NCBI GenBank assembly: GCA_964547415.1
Contig: CAZJNX010000133.1
Location: 1-13,761, forward strand
From: CAZJNX01 sp964547415
GTDB taxonomy: Bacteria; Pseudomonadota; Alphaproteobacteria; Rhizobiales; Amorphaceae
DNA: 13,761 nt
Reading direction: 5' to 3'
The translations under genes and the position numbers were made by a program. Positions 12,031 through 13,761 of this stretch are shown in pieces. Positions within the stretch are counted from its first letter, which is position 1, and every line of letters begins with the position of its first letter. Below the pieces are notes generated by a model. It worked only from the letters and a program-made list of their open reading frames with translations, did no database searches and was not told the origin of the DNA.

Positions 12031-12924
12031 ATGGGCGCGATGACGGGGAGCGCGAAGGGGCGGGGCGCGGACGGTCCTTTCCGCGTGGCCGCCGTCCAGA
12101 TGTGCGGCGGGCGGGACGTCGCGGGCAACGTGGAGGAGGCGAGCCGCCTCGTCCGGGCCGCCGCGGCGGACGGCGCCCGCTACGTCCAGACGCCGGAGAT
12201 CACCAACGTGGTGGAGAAGGGGCGGGAGCGTATCCGCGCCCGTGTCGGCGATGAGGGGGACGACGCGGCGCTCGCCGCCTTCCGCGCCCTCGCGGCCGAG
12301 CTGCGCATCCACCTCCACGTCGGCTCGCTGGCGCTCCGGTCGGGCGAGGGCCTCGCCAACCGCGGTTTCCTGATCGGGCCCGACGGGGCGATCCGCGCGC
12401 GCTACGACAAGATCCACATGTTCGACGTGGACCTGCCGGGGGGCGAGAGCTGGCGGGAGTCGGACAGCTTCGCCCCGGGCGGGCGCGGCGTCGTCGCGCC
12501 GGTCGGCCCGTTCGTTCTCGGCCTCTCCATCTGCTACGACCTGCGCTTCCCGGCCCTTTACGCCGCCCTCGCGGAGGCCGGCGCGACCCTCCTGTCGGTG
12601 CCCGCCGCCTTCACGCGCCAGACGGGCGAGGCCCACTGGCACAGCCTCATTCGCGCCCGCGCCATCGAGAACGGCGCCTGCCTCGTCGCCGCCACCCAGG
12701 GCGGCACCCACGAGGACGGGCGGACCACCTACGGCCACGCGCTGATCGTCGATCCGTGGGGCCGGGTCCTCGCGGAAGGGGGCGAGGGTCCCGGCGTGAT
12801 CGCCGCCGACCTCGACCCGGCGGCCGTCGCCGAGGCCCGCGGGCGCATCCCGTCCCTCGCCAACCGTCGCCCGTTCACGGTGGTGCGCGCCGGCGAAGGC
12901 GCGCCGGAGCCTGCGCTTTCATGA
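12031..12924 (+). CDS. Nit1-type carbon-nitrogen hydrolase, probable deaminated glutathione amidase
   Basis: Member of the nitrilase superfamily, Nit1/Nit2 branch. The catalytic triad is visible: Glu56 in TPEITN, Lys127 in ARYDKIHMFDVDLPGG, and Cys168 in LGLSICYDLRFP. The HMFDVDLPGG phrase and RARAIENGACLVAATQGG (207-224) are typical of Nit1, which in characterised relatives hydrolyses deaminated glutathione, a side product of transaminases. At 297 residues it is of normal length with a short extra N-terminus. The start at 12031 follows AAAGGAA; ATG at 12040 is an alternative. It lies directly behind grxC and overlaps the next gene by four bases. A metabolite-repair role is inferred from motif and glutaredoxin context; an omega-amidase activity remains possible. 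Confidence 0.9.
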   Translation: MGAMTGSAKGRGADGPFRVAAVQMCGGRDVAGNVEEASRLVRAAAADGARYVQTPEITNVVEKGRERIRARVGDEGDDAALAAFRALAAELRIHLHVGSLALRSGEGLANRGFLIGPDGAIRARYDKIHMFDVDLPGGESWRESDSFAPGGRGVVAPVGPFVLGLSICYDLRFPALYAALAEAGATLLSVPAAFTRQTGEAHWHSLIRARAIENGACLVAATQGGTHEDGRTTYGHALIVDPWGRVLAEGGEGPGVIAADLDPAAVAEARGRIPSLANRRPFTVVRAGEGAPEPALS

Positions 12925-13400
12925 TCCGCTACCGTCTCCAGTGCGCCAACGCCCATGACTTCGAGGGCTGGTTCGCCTCCTCCGCCGCCTTCGAGAGCGA
13001 AGTGGCCGGGGGCCGCCTCACCTGCCCCGCCTGCGGCTCCAGCGAGGTCGACCGGGCCCTGATGGCGCCGGCCATCGCCCGCGGCGGCGGCCGGCGCGAG
13101 GCGGCTCCGGCGCCCGCCGACTCGCCTGCCGCCCCCGCGGGCGAGGGGCCGGGGCCCGTGGCGGCGGGCGACCCGCGCGCGGCGGCGCTCCTCGGCCTCA
13201 TGCGCGCGGTGCGCCGGCACGTGCAGGAGACGGGCGTCGACGTCGGGCGTGCCTTCCCGGAGGAAGCGCGCCGCATCCACTACGGCGAGGCGGAGGCGCG
13301 GCCGATCTACGGCCAGGCGGAGGCGGAGGAAGCGCGCGCCCTCATCGAGGAGGGGGTGGAGATCCTGCCCCTCCCGGTCCTGCCCGAAGACCGCAACTGA
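12921..13400 (+). CDS. DUF1178 family zinc-ribbon-like protein
   Basis: Uncharacterised family widespread in proteobacteria. The 159 residues begin MIRYRLQCANAHDFEGWF with Cys8 and His12, then CPACGS (Cys35, Cys38), which together can form a zinc site; a low-complexity Ala/Pro/Gly linker (about 55-85); and the conserved C-terminal part FPEEARRIHYGEAEARPIYGQA (112-133) followed by an acidic helix. No signal peptide or membrane segment is present. Its ATG overlaps the TGA of the Nit gene (ATGA at 12921-12924), so the two are translationally coupled. Function is unknown; the constant position behind glutaredoxin and Nit genes in alphaproteobacteria (from memory) suggests a link to thiol or metal homeostasis. 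Confidence 0.92.
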   Translation: MIRYRLQCANAHDFEGWFASSAAFESEVAGGRLTCPACGSSEVDRALMAPAIARGGGRREAAPAPADSPAAPAGEGPGPVAAGDPRAAALLGLMRAVRRHVQETGVDVGRAFPEEARRIHYGEAEARPIYGQAEAEEARALIEEGVEILPLPVLPEDRN

Positions 13401-13761
13401 CGCGCGCCCCGCCGGCCGCGGAACACGGCGCGAGGCCGGCCCGGCCGGATCCGGCTCGGACAGGTCGGCCGGTTGCCCGCCGCCTGGCCTGCGGCGAGCG
13501 CACGCCGCGCCGCTGGCCGTGGCGAGGCGAAGCGCGCCGCAGGCTGGGCGGCGGTCCGGCCGCCGGGACGACCGTGCCGGTGCGATCCGCCGCCCCGTGC
13601 GCGCGCCAGTCCCCCTCCACCGTCGGCCGCGCGGGCCGGCACGTGGGGCGGGCCAGCCTTGCCCGCGGTGGCCGGCCGGTCGCCGCCGGCAGCCGGGGAC
13701 GGGCGCCCCGCGCCCCTTCCGGGACGAGGGGCGCCGGACGTCGACGGACCTCGCCCGCGCC
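13401..13761. other. Gene-free GC-rich end of the window
   Basis: This stretch of 361 bases has no frame I can support as a gene, although frames are open to the right edge because stops are rare. It includes an inverted repeat, GGCGCCCC (13702-13709) with GGGGCGCC (13728-13735), without a T tract. No clear terminator for the DUF1178 gene and no tRNA were seen. Confidence 0.5.

Noticed and set aside
13307..13642. Minus-strand frame overlapping the DUF1178 end
   Set aside because: It is antisense to a recognised gene, Arg/Ala/Gly-rich, and has no recognisable motif.

Overview
The window looks like chromosomal DNA of a very GC-rich alphaproteobacterium, most likely of the Hyphomicrobiales/Rhodospirillales sphere. 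This rests on very high GC in all codon positions, Shine-Dalgarno-led starts, promoter-like CTTGAC-N17/18-CTAnnT elements, a stand-alone rpsD, a stand-alone gatB, and the cluster comF - glutaredoxin - Nit-type amidase - DUF1178. No plasmid, phage or transposase gene is visible.

Left part (1-5270, all genes on the minus strand). The window opens inside a zinc alcohol dehydrogenase (N-terminal 140 residues only). Next come an unrecognised 168-residue protein and then a decayed toxin-antitoxin locus. The antitoxin carries one +1 frameshift and the toxin is reduced to its two ends. The locus lies directly behind gatB, and a diverged copy of the last codons of gatB lies on its far side, so the relic is bracketed by two gatB tails. 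Upstream of gatB is a translationally coupled rtcB-prfH pair. This is an RNA ligase plus a release-factor homologue of the kind proposed to repair ribosomes cut in the decoding centre. It is the most interesting functional system in the window.

Middle part (5268-9790, minus strand). An 822-residue calcium-binding RTX protein has two blocks of nonapeptide repeats and an unrecognised N-terminal domain. It is followed by a cation diffusion facilitator transporter and then a gene-free spacer of about 0.85 kb. The spacer is extremely GC-rich and holds strong hairpins and the terminator of rpsD.

Right part (9791-13761). rpsD (minus) and a comF-led operon (plus) diverge from a 340-base region where two candidate promoters overlap at their -10 elements. 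The plus operon runs comF, grxC, a deaminated-glutathione-amidase-like Nit protein and a DUF1178 zinc-ribbon protein, with the last two overlapping by ATGA. Thiol/glutathione metabolism is a plausible theme for grxC and the Nit gene. The last 361 bases hold no gene I can support.
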